Of a stretch of 24,610 nt of DNA, positions 15,769 to 22,058 are shown piece by piece. Origin of the DNA: UBA1172 sp049889655 (lineage in GTDB: Bacteria; Pseudomonadota; Alphaproteobacteria; Puniceispirillales; UBA1172). The notes below the pieces were generated by a model that made no database searches, was not told where the DNA came from, and saw only the letters and a list, made by a program, of their open reading frames with translations. Every line of letters begins with the position of its first letter. The first letter of the stretch is position 1. The stretch is taken from NCBI GenBank assembly GCA_049889655.1, contig JBMHCY010000005.1, forward strand, positions 1-24,610, read 5' to 3'. Both the position numbers and the translations under genes were made by a program.

Positions 15769-17220
15769 CTAGCCGACGCTGCCTTCAAGTGAAATGCCGA
15801 TGAGTTTTTGCGCCTCGACGGCGAATTCCATGGGCAGTTCCTTCATCACTTCCTTGCAGAAGCCGTTGACGATCAGCGAGACAGCCTCTTCTTCGGGCAT
15901 TCCCCGCGACAGGCAGTAGAACAGCTGATCCTCTGAAATCCGTGAGGTTGTGGCTTCATGTTCGATCCGGGCGCTGGGATTGCGCGAGACGATATAGGGC
16001 ACGGTGTGGGCCCCGCATTTATCGCCGATCAACAAACTGTCACACTGGGTGAAATTGCGGCCGTCTTCCGCCCCGGGCATCATCCGCACGAGCCCCCGAT
16101 AGGTGCTGTCCGATTTGCCAGCGGCAATGCCCTTGGCGATGATGGTGGATTTCGTCCGGGGACCGATATGGATCATCTTCGTGCCGGTATCGGCCTGCTG
16201 GGCGTTGTTGGTGACAGCAACAGAATAGAACTCACCGATGGAATCAGCCCCCTGCAGGATGCAGGACGGATATTTCCAGGTGATCGCCGAGCCGGTTTCA
16301 ACCTGCGTCCAGGAGATTTTCGACCGGTCACCGCGGCATGCCCCGCGCTTGGTCACAAAATTATAGATGCCGCCCTTGCCGTTCTCATCACCGGGATACC
16401 AGTTCTGGACGGTGGAATACTTGATCTCAGCATCGGTCATGGCCACCAGTTCGACCACCGCCGCGTGCAGCTGGTTATCATCACGCTGGGGGGCGGTACA
16501 GCCTTCAAGATAGGAAACATAACTGCCTTCATCGGCAATAATCAGGGTCCGCTCAAACTGGCCGGTGTTTTTCTCGTTGATGCGGAAATAGGTCGACAAT
16601 TCCATCGGGCAGCGCACGCCTTTGGGAATATAGACGAACGACCCGTCGGTGAAGACAGCGGAATTGAGCGCCGAGAAATAGTTGTCACCCTGCGGCACAA
16701 CAGACCCGATATATTGCTTGATGAGATCCGGATAATCCCGGATAGCCTCAGAAATCGGGCAGAAGATCACCCCGGCCTCCGCCAGTTTATCACGGAAGGT
16801 GGTGGCGACAGAGACCGAATCAAACACGGCATCGACAGCAACACCCGCCAGCATTTCCTGTTCTTTCAGGGGGATGCCCAGTTTCTCATAGGTCCGCAGC
16901 AATTCGGGATCAACCTCATCAAGGCTTTTCGGACCGTCAGCCTTTTTCGGGGCGGCGTAGTAATGGATATCCTGATAATCGATCGGCGGATAATTCAGTT
17001 TTGCCCAGTCCGGGTCTTCCATGGTGAGCCAATGGCGATAGGCTTTGAGCCGCCATTCCAGCATCCATTCCGGTTCTTCCTTCTTGGCCGAAATCAGGCG
17101 GATGGTATCTTCATTGAGCCCTTTCGGGGCCTTATCCACCTCAATATCCGTGACAAAACCGTATTTGTAATTGCCGGTGGCTTCTTCGACCTGACGGATT
17201 GTTTCTACAGTTGCCGACAT
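15769..17220 (-). CDS. sufB: Fe-S assembly scaffold protein SufB
   Basis: Main scaffold subunit on which the cluster is built. 483 residues, normal for the family. Clear blocks include VYIPKGVRCPMELSTYFRIN, EGCTAPQRDDNQLHAAVVEL, KRGACRGDRSKISWTQVETG, ITWKYPSCILQG and ARIEHEATTSRISEDQLFYC, which contain the conserved cysteines used in sulfur transfer and cluster formation. The gene starts three bases after the sufR stop; AAAGGAG 11 bases upstream of the ATG lies inside the end of sufR, so sufR and sufB are probably one transcript. Confidence 0.98.
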   Translation of the reverse strand: MSATVETIRQVEEATGNYKYGFVTDIEVDKAPKGLNEDTIRLISAKKEEPEWMLEWRLKAYRHWLTMEDPDWAKLNYPPIDYQDIHYYAAPKKADGPKSLDEVDPELLRTYEKLGIPLKEQEMLAGVAVDAVFDSVSVATTFRDKLAEAGVIFCPISEAIRDYPDLIKQYIGSVVPQGDNYFSALNSAVFTDGSFVYIPKGVRCPMELSTYFRINEKNTGQFERTLIIADEGSYVSYLEGCTAPQRDDNQLHAAVVELVAMTDAEIKYSTVQNWYPGDENGKGGIYNFVTKRGACRGDRSKISWTQVETGSAITWKYPSCILQGADSIGEFYSVAVTNNAQQADTGTKMIHIGPRTKSTIIAKGIAAGKSDSTYRGLVRMMPGAEDGRNFTQCDSLLIGDKCGAHTVPYIVSRNPSARIEHEATTSRISEDQLFYCLSRGMPEEEAVSLIVNGFCKEVMKELPMEFAVEAQKLIGISLEGSVG

Positions 17221-17223
17221 GGC

Positions 17224-17706
17224 TCAAAGCACTCCTTTAAGATTAAGATTATCAGCCGATGGCGTCGCATCGAGCGGTTCAAACATATGATCAGGGTCAA
17301 CCAGTTCTGCCAGCGTGACATCGTGGAGAGCCCCGGAAATGGCGGCATTGACTTTCTGCCAGTTGCCGGAAATGAAACAGTGATGCCGCGAGGCACAGGG
17401 ATCACTCGCCCCCTCAACACAGGCGGTCAGCGCAATCGGGCCTTCCAGTGCCTCAATAATCTCGGCAATCGAGATGCTGCCCCCATCACGGGCCAGCGCG
17501 TACCCGCCATCCTTGCCGCGGGTGGCCTCCACCAGCCCGGCCTGGGCCAGCAATTTCATGATCTTGGCCGTGGCCGGCTGACTGATCCCGGTGCGGCTGG
17601 CAATCTCGGAGGCTGACATCGGGCTGACCCCATGACGGCGGCCATTGATGTTGAGCATACCCAACACCACGACAGCGTAGTCGGTCATCCGGTTCAGCCT
17701 GATCAC
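17224..17706 (-). CDS. Rrf2-family SUF regulator
   Basis: Winged-helix transcription factor, probably an Fe-S sensor controlling the downstream suf genes. 160 residues from a GTG at 17706: AAAGGA stands at good spacing upstream, and MIRLNRMTDYAVVVLG is the standard Rrf2 N-terminus. The DNA-recognition helix region is about residues 30-52 (SASEIASRTGISQPATAKIM); GKDGGYALAR forms the wing. Cys96, Cys104 and Cys110 (spacing CX7CX5C) are likely cluster ligands; E. coli IscR has CX5CX7C instead. This spacing and the position match the SUF system assembly regulator group. An in-frame extension to a TTG at 17772 would run through the operator-like repeat and is rejected. Confidence 0.92.
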   Translation of the reverse strand: MIRLNRMTDYAVVVLGMLNINGRRHGVSPMSASEIASRTGISQPATAKIMKLLAQAGLVEATRGKDGGYALARDGGSISIAEIIEALEGPIALTACVEGASDPCASRHHCFISGNWQKVNAAISGALHDVTLAELVDPDHMFEPLDATPSADNLNLKGVL

Positions 17707-17764
17707 GGCAGTGTTTCCTTTCAGCGCGCGGTTGACCCAAAAAGGCGCACGCGACATTCCATAG

Positions 17765-17817
17765 AGGACCAAAGTGGTCCTACTGCTTTATATGGAACCA
17801 TTCCAAACAATTTTCAA
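17765..17817 (-). promoter_or_regulatory. Putative sufR-suf promoter with two inverted repeats
   Basis: On the minus strand TTGAAA (plus 17812-17817) and CATATA (plus 17789-17794) are 17 bp apart, a plausible -35/-10 pair. The spacer contains a perfect inverted repeat, TGGAA-3-TTCCA (17793-17805). A second, AGGACCA-AAG-TGGTCCT (17765-17781), lies just after the -10 where transcription would begin. Both are well placed to be operators for the Rrf2 regulator. The promoter and the binding role are inferred from position. Confidence 0.5.
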
Positions 17818-17907
17818 GTGTTATCTTTGCACATGATTTTGAGAATTAATCGCAATATATCAGCCACTTCACTCCGGTCGGGGCGATGGCAAAACAGCAG
17901 CAATGGC

Positions 17908-17950
17908 AGCAGAAAATGAGAACCCCGCTGCCTGTTGGGGGGCAACGGGG
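17908..17950 (-). terminator. Putative terminator after hspQ
   Basis: CCCCGCTGCC (17923-17932) pairs with GGCAACGGGG (17941-17950) around an eight-base loop. The single mismatch becomes a G-U pair on the minus-strand RNA, and the stem is then followed by a pyrimidine-rich stretch (TTCTCATTTTCTG). This would end hspQ transcripts before the sufR promoter. The T-run is interrupted, so strength is uncertain. Confidence 0.5.
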
Positions 17951-18040
17951 CTGGTACTATGCGTAAGGTACCAATGCCATCATGGCAAAGGCCCCTGGCA
18001 TGGGGAAATCACTTTATCGTGAACGGTTTTTCGAGAAAGA
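17951..18040. other. Structured intergenic segment downstream of hspQ
   Basis: Contains further inverted repeats: TGGTAC/GTACCA (17952-17957 and 17968-17973), GCCAT-C-ATGGC (17976-17986) and ATGCCA/TGGCAT (17974-17979 and 17996-18001). With the adjacent terminator-like stem, the 3' region of hspQ could fold extensively. No open reading frame with family features was found here. Confidence 0.4.
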
Positions 18041-18385
18041 TCAGTTGATGGTGTCGCGCCGCGGCTGATAGCGGTCACCGTCGAATTCCTCGAACATATC
18101 AAGCAATTCCGGATGATCGACGGGCCCGGCTTCGCCATCCGGCATCAGATTCTGCTGGCTGACATAGGCGGTGTAGTAGCTGTCTTCATTCTCGGCAAAG
18201 AGATGATAGAACGGCTGTTCCCGCGACGGCCTGATTTCGGCGGGGATTGATTCGTACCATTCCTCGGTATTGGCGAACTCAGGGTCAACATCAAAAATCA
18301 CCCCGCGGAAAGCGAAGTGACGATGCTTGACGACATCACCAATAGTGAAGATCGGATTAGGTGTGACTTTCGGCTTGTCTGCCAA
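18041..18385 (-). CDS. hspQ: HspQ heat-shock protein (YccV-like, hemimethylated-DNA-binding fold)
   Basis: Small protein known in E. coli as a specificity factor for Lon protease and formerly as a DnaA-related DNA-binding protein. 114 residues. PIFTIGDVVKHRHFAFRGVIFDVDPEFANTEEW-type sequence (about 11-43) and EQPFYHLFAENEDSYYTAYVSQQNL (about 56-80) are the conserved core. The start is a TTG: CAGGAGG (plus 18391-18397) stands five bases before it, which decides the start. An acidic C-terminal tail follows. It lies just after rpmF in the same direction; no separate promoter was recognised, so readthrough from rpmF is possible. Confidence 0.92.
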   Translation of the reverse strand: MADKPKVTPNPIFTIGDVVKHRHFAFRGVIFDVDPEFANTEEWYESIPAEIRPSREQPFYHLFAENEDSYYTAYVSQQNLMPDGEAGPVDHPELLDMFEEFDGDRYQPRRDTIN

Positions 18386-18443
18386 GACGGCCTCCTGTCA
18401 GGACAACGGGGATAGCCCTCTCGAGATTTGCAGTGAGGGCCGG

Positions 18444-18468
18444 AAGGAACGGATCAGATCCGTTCCTT
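18444..18468 (-). terminator. Palindrome over the rpmF stop codon, possible terminator
   Basis: AAGGAACGGATC and GATCCGTTCCTT are perfect 12-base inverted arms around a single central base. The first arm codes for the last L32 residues and the stop TGA falls within the palindrome. As RNA it would form a stable hairpin, but it is followed by TTCCGG rather than a U-run, so it may protect the 3' end or slow transcription rather than terminate it. Confidence 0.45.
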
Positions 18469-18639
18469 GACTTTCAGGACCTGACGGCCGCGATACATCC
18501 CGGTTTTCAGGTCCATGTGGTGCGGGCGATGCAGCTCGCCGGTTGTCTTGTCTTCGACATAGGCATCGGCCTTGATAGCATCATGGGCCCGGCGCATACC
18601 GCGCTTCGAAGGTGTTGTTTTTCTCTTTGGAACAGCCAT
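18454..18639 (-). CDS. rpmF: 50S ribosomal protein L32
   Basis: Small ribosomal protein of the large subunit. 61 residues; the start MAVPKRKTTPSKRGMRRAHD is diagnostic. GGAGA lies seven bases before the ATG at 18639. The zinc-binding cysteines found in some L32 proteins are absent, as usual for the zinc-free (C-) form. The gene follows tRNA-Ala by 28 bp on the same strand. It is not next to plsX, its partner in many other bacteria. Confidence 0.97.
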   Translation of the reverse strand: MAVPKRKTTPSKRGMRRAHDAIKADAYVEDKTTGELHRPHHMDLKTGMYRGRQVLKVKERI

Positions 18640-18667
18640 TGCCGTCTCTCCATCAATAACGTTCTGT

Positions 18668-18743
18668 TGGTGGAGCCAGACGGGATCGAACCGACGACCT
18701 CCTGCTTGCAAAGCAGGCGCTCTCCCAGCTGAGCTATGGCCCC
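18668..18743 (-). tRNA. tRNA-Ala (anticodon TGC)
   Basis: Cloverleaf on the minus strand: acceptor GGGGCCA pairs with TGGCTCC and includes the G3-U70 wobble that identifies alanine tRNA. Anticodon stem CCTGC/GCAGG encloses TTTGCAA with anticodon TGC; the T-arm has GGTTCGATCCC. An encoded CCA end is present (plus 18668-18670). It is a single gene outside any rRNA operon visible here, upstream of rpmF and downstream of alanine dehydrogenase. Confidence 0.97.
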
Positions 18744-18753
18744 TAAACAGAAA

Positions 18754-18771
18754 CCACGCGAATGCGCGTGG
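18754..18771 (-). promoter_or_regulatory. Hairpin directly upstream of tRNA-Ala
   Basis: CCACGCG and CGCGTGG form a perfect seven-base stem with a four-base loop, ending ten bases before the tRNA 5' end. On the minus strand it is followed by TTTCTGTTT. If the promoter at 18779-18807 is real, the hairpin lies in the tRNA leader; otherwise it could terminate ald transcripts. Confidence 0.45.
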
Positions 18772-18778
18772 AAGCGTC

Positions 18779-18807
18779 TTTATTCACCAGCAAGGGCTTG
18801 TCGTCAA
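18779..18807 (-). promoter_or_regulatory. Putative tRNA-Ala / rpmF promoter
   Basis: Minus-strand TTGACG (plus 18802-18807) and AATAAA (plus 18779-18784) are separated by exactly 17 bp. They fit a sigma-70-type promoter reading into tRNA-Ala and on into rpmF. The -35 overlaps a GGGCTTG/CAAGCCC hairpin (18794-18811). Confidence 0.45.
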
Positions 18808-18827
18808 GCCCCTACTGGCAAAAAGGT

Positions 18828-18850
18828 AAAAAAATGCCCGGCTCAGGCCG
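18828..18850 (-). terminator. Possible ald terminator over the stop codon
   Basis: On the minus strand CGGC-CTGA-GCCG, which includes the ald stop codon, is followed three bases later by seven Ts (plus 18828-18834). The stem is only four pairs, so efficiency is uncertain. Confidence 0.35.
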
Positions 18851-19943
18851 AAAGCTTCGGCTTCTCGCCAAGGGCTTCGATCACCGCCGGATGGGTGATC
18901 TTGCCACCGCGGACATTGAGCCCGTTCATCAGATGCGGATCATCATCGAGAGCCTTCACACCCTTATCGGCAAGCGCCAGGGTGAACGGCAGAGTCACGT
19001 TGTTGAGCGCGTGCGATGAGGTCAACGGCACCGACCCCGGCATATTGGCCACACAGTAATGAGTGATCCCGTCAACATCATAAACAGGGTCTTCATGGGT
19101 GGTCGCCTTCGAGGTCTCGAAGCAGCCGCCCTGATCGATCGCGACATCACAGAGCACCGCGCCGGGGCGCATGGTGGAAAGATGCTCACGGCGGACAAGC
19201 CGCGGTGCAGCAGCCCCGGGGATGAGCACGGCACCGATCACCAGATCGGCAGTCCGCAGGGCATCCTCAATCGCCTTGCCGGTGGAATACTTTGTCGTGA
19301 GGCGGCCTTCAAACACATCGTCAAGATAGCGCAGACGCGGCACGGAACGGTCGAGAATCGTAACATTCGCGCCCAGCCCGACAGCCAGTTTGGCGGCATT
19401 CGTGCCGACAACACCACCACCGATAATGACGATATTGGCCGGATCAGTACCCGGCACACCGGAAAGCAGCAGGCCGCGGCCGCCAGCTGTCCTTTTAAGG
19501 AAATAACCACCTTCAAGGATGGAAAGACGCCCGGCAACCTCGCTCATCGGGGCCAGCAGCGGCAGGCCACCCTGGGAATCGGTAACGGTTTCATAGGCAA
19601 TAGCGGTACAGCCGCTTTCCATCAGCCCGATGGTCTGTGCAGGATCGGGGGCCAGATGCAGATAGGTGAACAGAATATGGTCCTCGCGCAGCTGCTCCCA
19701 CTCGACCTTTTGCGGTTCCTTGACCTTGACGATCATCTCGCTGTCAGCAAAGACCGTCTTGGCATCGGGCGCGATTTCAGCACCGACAGCACGGTAATCA
19801 TCATCGCTGCTGCCGATCCCGGCCCCGGCCCCGGCCTGAACAAGAACAGAATGGCCGCGTGCTGTCAGTTCCGATACGGATTCCGGCACAAGACCGACAC
19901 GGTATTCACGGTTTTTGATTTCGGTTGGCACACCAATTTTCAT
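18843..19943 (-). CDS. ald: Alanine dehydrogenase
   Basis: NAD-dependent interconversion of L-alanine and pyruvate plus ammonia; cytoplasmic. 366 residues. Catalytic and substrate residues fall at the classical numbers: Arg15 (REYRVGL), Lys75 (KVKEP), His96 (YLHLA) and Asp270 (CDVAIDQGG). The NAD-binding Rossmann loop is IIGGGVVGTNAA at 173-184. GGGAG lies upstream of the ATG at 19943. The gene diverges from an Lrp/AsnC regulator, the common arrangement in which an AldR-like protein controls ald in response to alanine. Confidence 0.97.
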   Translation of the reverse strand: MKIGVPTEIKNREYRVGLVPESVSELTARGHSVLVQAGAGAGIGSSDDDYRAVGAEIAPDAKTVFADSEMIVKVKEPQKVEWEQLREDHILFTYLHLAPDPAQTIGLMESGCTAIAYETVTDSQGGLPLLAPMSEVAGRLSILEGGYFLKRTAGGRGLLLSGVPGTDPANIVIIGGGVVGTNAAKLAVGLGANVTILDRSVPRLRYLDDVFEGRLTTKYSTGKAIEDALRTADLVIGAVLIPGAAAPRLVRREHLSTMRPGAVLCDVAIDQGGCFETSKATTHEDPVYDVDGITHYCVANMPGSVPLTSSHALNNVTLPFTLALADKGVKALDDDPHLMNGLNVRGGKITHPAVIEALGEKPKLSA

Positions 19944-20032
19944 CTCAGACTCTCCCGTTTCTGAAGTTCAAGACAAGACTATAATCGTAAACCCGCGCAA
20001 GGTGGTTGTTTTTTACACACGTGTATTGATAG

Positions 20033-20084
20033 TTATTCGAATGATATTGCGTTTTTAAGACAAAACATCGATATTTATTCGAAT
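20033..20084. promoter_or_regulatory. Putative Lrp operator pair and lrp promoter
   Basis: TTATTCGAAT occurs at 20033-20042 and again at 20075-20084; the palindromic core ATTCGAAT repeats with a spacing of 42 bp, four turns of the helix. Between them TTGCGT (20047-20052) and GATATT (20070-20075), 17 bp apart, could be the -35 and -10 of the lrp-type gene. The downstream site would cover its transcription start, which suits autoregulation; the upstream site faces ald. Function is inferred. Confidence 0.5.
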
Positions 20085-20107
20085 ATCAGGAAAAAGGGCG
20101 GATAATC

Positions 20108-20575
20108 ATGCAACTTGATCGGGCCGATCGGGCCATCATCACCGCGCTTCAGGAAAACGCCCGCCAGACCAATGTCGAACTGGCGGCCCAGGTGGGGCTT
20201 TCCCCCTCCGCCTGTCTGCGGCGTGTCAATCTTCTCGAACAGCAGGGCGTGATCTCGGGTTATCACGCGGCGATCGATGCTGAAAAGATCGATTACGGTG
20301 TGACAATCCTGGTGCAGATCACCCTCACCGGACAATCCGCGGTGATTCTGGGCGAATTCGAAGAGGCCGTGGTGCAGATTCCCAATCTGCTCGCCTGTTT
20401 TCTGATGGCCGGGGCGAAGGATTACATTCTTCGCATCGCCGCCCGTGATGTGACCGACTTCGGCGTTATCCACAGCAACCACCTCGCCGCCCTGCCCCAT
20501 GTCCAGAGCATGGAATCCAATTTTGTCCTGCGGACGGTCACCAATCGCGGCCTGTCGGTTGATCAGGTGCGCTGA
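20108..20575 (+). CDS. Lrp/AsnC-family transcriptional regulator (AldR-like)
   Basis: Amino-acid-responsive regulator. 155 residues. The N-terminal winged helix-turn-helix (about 3-55) has LDRADRAIITALQENARQTN and VGLSPSACLRRVNLLEQQGVI; the C-terminal RAM ligand-binding domain runs from about 65 to 145. It diverges from ald across 164 bp with paired operator-like sites, so ald is the likely target and alanine the likely effector; both are inference from family and position. AAGGGCGG upstream may act as ribosome binding site. The end overlaps selO, read the other way, by 13 bp. Confidence 0.93.
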   Translation: MQLDRADRAIITALQENARQTNVELAAQVGLSPSACLRRVNLLEQQGVISGYHAAIDAEKIDYGVTILVQITLTGQSAVILGEFEEAVVQIPNLLACFLMAGAKDYILRIAARDVTDFGVIHSNHLAALPHVQSMESNFVLRTVTNRGLSVDQVR

Positions 20576-22029
20576 TCGAGACTGTTGATCAGGGCCCCGG
20601 GCGGATGGCTGCGCAACCTGTAGGCATCAGACATGGCGTGAATATCATCAAGCGTTTCCGAAAGCCGTGACCAGTCATCGGCACCGGCAATCGGCTCCCA
20701 GATTGCCTCCACCCTCTCGATAAGCATGGTGAGGGGGTCATCACGGTCAAAATAGGGATGATCGGGGCGGACCCCATCGGCAGCAGGGGCATTGGCCAGC
20801 AGATCAGCCACTTCTGTAAAAGCCCGGCTTTTGTAAAGGGTGCCCCGGGGGCCCTCAGCCGCTCTCTTGGCGCTGGCCGCACCGCCGAACCAATCAAAGA
20901 AAACAGGCTCAAAACCGATATCACTGCCACGCAGGGCCTTGAGCAGGTTTTCAACCATCCCAGGGCTTTCCGGCCAGTCTGGATCAATCCCCAGCCGTCG
21001 GCAAAACGCCCCCACCATGGCATCATTAATGCGTGTCTGAAAGCGGCCAACAGCCTGCTGCAGAGGCTCAAGCCCCACCCTATCCACGAAACCGTCAGCA
21101 AGCCTGCAGGCCGCCCAGAAACTGGCTTCCGGCTGACGGCCATAGGCATAACGCGCCTGATGATCGAAATAGGCAGCGGTGAAACCCGGGTCGAGCCGTG
21201 GCAGAAACCGCCAGGGACCGTAATCAAAACTCTCGCCGGTGATATTGAAATTATCAGTATTGAGCACACCATGGACGAACCCCGCCGCCATCCATGATGC
21301 AGCCAGATCGGCCAGCCGTTCAGCGACAACCCCGACAAATGCCGCGGCAAGGGTTTCAAATGGCGCATCAGGGTCAAGCACCTCGCCGTAATAGGTGGCG
21401 ACGGCATAGCGCAGCAACCGCTCCAGTGCCTCAGCCTCCCCCTGGAAGACAAGACGCTGGAAACTGCCGATACGGATATGGCCGTGATTGAGACGGACAA
21501 GCACCGCCGACCGTGTCGGAGACGGCTCATCATGGCGTTGCAGGCTCTCGCCGGTCTCGATCACGGAAAAGGTCTTGGATGTATTGACGCCGAGGGCATC
21601 AAGCATTTCCGTTGCCAGAATCTCCCGCACCGCGCCTTTCAGGGTGAGGCGGCCATCGGCGGTGCGCGAAAACGGTGTGAGCCCCGATCCCTTGGTGCCG
21701 AAATCCAGCAAGCGGCCATCGACCGGATCACGCATCTGGGCATAGAGAAAGCCGCGACCATCACCGATATCGGGGTTGTAGACACCGAATTGATGGCCAT
21801 GATACGCCAGTGCCAGGGGTGCTTTCAGCGACCCTTCAAAAGGTGCGAAACGGGCAAAACGGCTGATCCATGCAGCATCATCCCGGGCACAGGCCGCAAG
21901 CCCGATCCTGTCCGCCCAGGCGGTGTTGCGATAGCGGATGACCGTTTCAGGAAAATACGCCGGCTTAACCCGTGAAAATAATTGCCGACCCAGTGAAAGA
22001 TGATTGCGTTTGGGATCAAAACTGGTCAT
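20563..22029 (-). CDS. selO: SelO/YdiU pseudokinase-fold protein AMPylase
   Basis: Transfers AMP from ATP to hydroxyl side chains of proteins; in E. coli and yeast it is tied to redox stress. 488 residues. LALAYHGHQFGVYNPDIGDGRG-type sequence (72-93), LLDFGTKGSGLTPFSR with Lys113, and FVHGVLNTDNFNITGESFDYGP (251-272) with metal-binding Asp259/Asn260 and Asp269 are diagnostic. The C-terminus (HPPGALINSLDQRT) has no cysteine or selenocysteine, unlike proteins with a C-terminal redox residue. Its start is divergent from the Rieske oxygenase with only 29 bp between. Confidence 0.96.
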   Translation of the reverse strand: MTSFDPKRNHLSLGRQLFSRVKPAYFPETVIRYRNTAWADRIGLAACARDDAAWISRFARFAPFEGSLKAPLALAYHGHQFGVYNPDIGDGRGFLYAQMRDPVDGRLLDFGTKGSGLTPFSRTADGRLTLKGAVREILATEMLDALGVNTSKTFSVIETGESLQRHDEPSPTRSAVLVRLNHGHIRIGSFQRLVFQGEAEALERLLRYAVATYYGEVLDPDAPFETLAAAFVGVVAERLADLAASWMAAGFVHGVLNTDNFNITGESFDYGPWRFLPRLDPGFTAAYFDHQARYAYGRQPEASFWAACRLADGFVDRVGLEPLQQAVGRFQTRINDAMVGAFCRRLGIDPDWPESPGMVENLLKALRGSDIGFEPVFFDWFGGAASAKRAAEGPRGTLYKSRAFTEVADLLANAPAADGVRPDHPYFDRDDPLTMLIERVEAIWEPIAGADDWSRLSETLDDIHAMSDAYRLRSHPPGALINSLDQRT

Positions 22030-22058
22030 GTTTCAGAAAATACCCTTCGGAGGTTGCC

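Noticed and set aside
15958..17616. Long plus-strand open frame of about 550 codons opposite sufB and sufR
   Set aside because: It is antisense to well-conserved SufB and the Rrf2 regulator and has no recognisable motif or ribosome binding site.
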